Shown: one piece after another, positions 62,989 through 64,000 of the stretch
Layout: every line of letters starts with the position of its first letter
Position numbering within the stretch: the stretch's first letter is position 1
Assembly: GCA_023413555.1 (NCBI GenBank)
Contig: JAEZPG010000058.1
Coordinates: 1 to 64,000, forward strand
Length of the DNA stretch: 64,000 bases
Direction: 5' to 3'
Source: Bacillota bacterium
GTDB lineage: Bacteria > Bacillota > Clostridia > Lachnospirales > Lachnospiraceae
Made by a program: the position numbers and the translations under genes
Notes under the pieces: generated by a model
Databases searched by the model: none
What the model saw: only the letters and a program-made list of their open reading frames with translations
Told to the model about the DNA's origin: nothing

Positions 62989-64000
62989 CTACTTTAATTG
63001 ACCTTCCAACACTTCTGTCACTTTACTTAGTGCATTTTCTATACCCGCAGGATTCTTACCGCCTGCTTGAGCCATATTTGGACGGCCACCACCTCCACCT
63101 CCAACTAAGGCAGCAATTCCCTTAATCAAATTACCAGCATGTGCGCCTCTGCCCATTGCCTGATCTGTTGCCATAGCTAGTAAGGATACCTTACCCTCTG
63201 CATCAGAAGCAAGGACAACAACACCTTCTCCTAATTTATCTTTTAACTGATCTCCAAGTGTACGAAGTCCATTCATGTCTACACCAGAAACCTTAGTTGC
63301 AAGTAGCTTAACTCCTTTTACCTCTGTAACCTGGTCCATAACATCCCCAAGAGCTTCCTTCGCTAGCTTATTCTTAAGCTTTTCATTTTCACTCTGAAGG
63401 GCTTTCATCTCTTCATGCATTGTTTCTATTCGCTTCACAAGCATGGAAGGCTCTGTCTTAGCCGCTCTGCTGGCAGCATGGAGTTCCTCTTCCATCTCTT
63501 TATAATACGCAAATACTGCATTGCTGGTTAATGCTTCAATTCTCCGAACACCTGCGGCAACTCCTGTCTCAGAAAGAATCTTAAAAGCCGTAATCGAATT
63601 CGTATTAGGCACATGAGTACCTCCACAAAGTTCTGTACTAAAGTCTCCCATTTGAACAACTCGTACTGTATCTCCATACTTTTCTCCAAATAACGCCATA
63701 GCACCCGTCTTCTTAGCCTCATCTAAGGACATTACCTTTGTTTCTACTAAAAGACCTTTTGCAATGTTATCATTTACAATGGATTCTACCTTTTTAAGTT
63801 CCTCCGATGTCATTGCAGAGAAATGAGTAAAATCAAAACGCAAACGATCTTTGGTTACATAAGAACCAGCCTGCTCTACATGGTTTCCTAACACAAGACG
63901 AAGAGCTTTTTGTAAAAGGTGTGTTGCACTATGGTTCTTACCAGTTGACAGTCGCCTATCCTTATCAATTACAAGAGATACCTTGTCATTTAAACAAAGC
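62989..64000 (-). CDS. alaS: alanyl-tRNA synthetase, C-terminal part (runs off window)
   Basis: The frame is open from the right edge to a stop at 62989, giving about 337 residues of the enzyme's C-terminal third. Visible are the editing-site motif NHSATHLLQKAL (HxxxH), its second half FSTELCGGTHV (CxxxH), a coiled coil (about SMLVKRIETMHEEMKALQSENEKL) and the C-Ala domain with GGGGGGRPNMAQAGG near the end. The editing domain removes Ser or Gly from tRNA-Ala. The catalytic N-terminal domain lies beyond the window. Confidence 0.96.
   Translation of the reverse strand, partial: LCLNDKVSLVIDKDRRLSTGKNHSATHLLQKALRLVLGNHVEQAGSYVTKDRLRFDFTHFSAMTSEELKKVESIVNDNIAKGLLVETKVMSLDEAKKTGAMALFGEKYGDTVRVVQMGDFSTELCGGTHVPNTNSITAFKILSETGVAAGVRRIEALTSNAVFAYYKEMEEELHAASRAAKTEPSMLVKRIETMHEEMKALQSENEKLKNKLAKEALGDVMDQVTEVKGVKLLATKVSGVDMNGLRTLGDQLKDKLGEGVVVLASDAEGKVSLLAMATDQAMGRGAHAGNLIKGIAALVGGGGGGRPNMAQAGGKNPAGIENALSKVTEVLEGQLK

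Overview
This window is AT-rich Firmicute chromosome, most like an endospore-forming, sugar-fermenting member of the Lachnospiraceae (Clostridium cluster XIVa). The basis is the gene order rplU-prp-rpmA...obg-yhbY-nadD-yqeK-rsfS, the rpsU-yqfC-yqfD-phoH-ybeY block, a BofC-like and a SpoVB-like sporulation gene, strong AGGAGG ribosome sites, and an N-terminally extended L27 with its Prp protease. The genus is an inference from gene content; no 16S gene or tRNA was found.

Layout. 1-5.2 kb is accessory: the start of an ArsR-type regulator, a sigma/anti-sigma pair and other debris of a conjugative transposon interrupted by a decayed IS256-family element, a secreted papain-like protein with an Ig-like domain, a truncated GtrA gene and an acetyltransferase. 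5.3-16.6 kb is one sugar-sensing and uptake locus on the minus strand: a membrane-anchored sugar-binding sensor, a LytS/YesM-type kinase and a YesN-type regulator (compare XylFII-LytS-YesN of clostridia), a binding lipoprotein, then a separately promoted ABC transporter (binding lipoprotein, dual ATPase, permease) followed by a chemoreceptor. 16.7-27.7 kb holds a tyrosine recombinase, several decayed genes, a MATE pump, the divergent yneA-like/lexA SOS pair with four LexA-box-like sites, an orphan c-di-GMP-I riboswitch, a FAD oxidoreductase, a very small kinase-like protein, and a hemerythrin/Crp-Fnr pair.

27.7-38.7 kb is a conserved translation and ribosome-assembly block (rsfS, yqeK, nadD, yhbY, obg, rpmA, prp, rplU, an RNase E/G and the paired radical-SAM genes), with a ROK regulator and MATE pump set between rplU and the RNase. 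38.7-45.3 kb has an uncharacterised membrane protein, tyrS, a zinc-ribbon membrane protein and a SWIM-SNF2 helicase. 45.4-54 kb has a NitT/TauT-type ABC transporter, miaB, an M14 carboxypeptidase, 5-formyl-THF cyclo-ligase, proB and two flavoproteins. 55.6-64 kb has sporulation and envelope genes, the ybeY-phoH-yqfD-yqfC-rpsU block, and the 3' part of alaS running off the edge.

The most notable item is the complete minus-strand transcription unit at about 23.38-23.72 kb: a consensus promoter, a well-formed c-di-GMP-I aptamer and a bidirectional terminator, but no recognisable gene. Other items worth checking are a perfect 14-bp inverted repeat inside the neighbouring flavoprotein promoter, the two-receptor sugar-sensing system, the 156-residue kinase-like protein, and a 69-nt inverted repeat carrying the promoter and ribosome site of the SNF2 gene.
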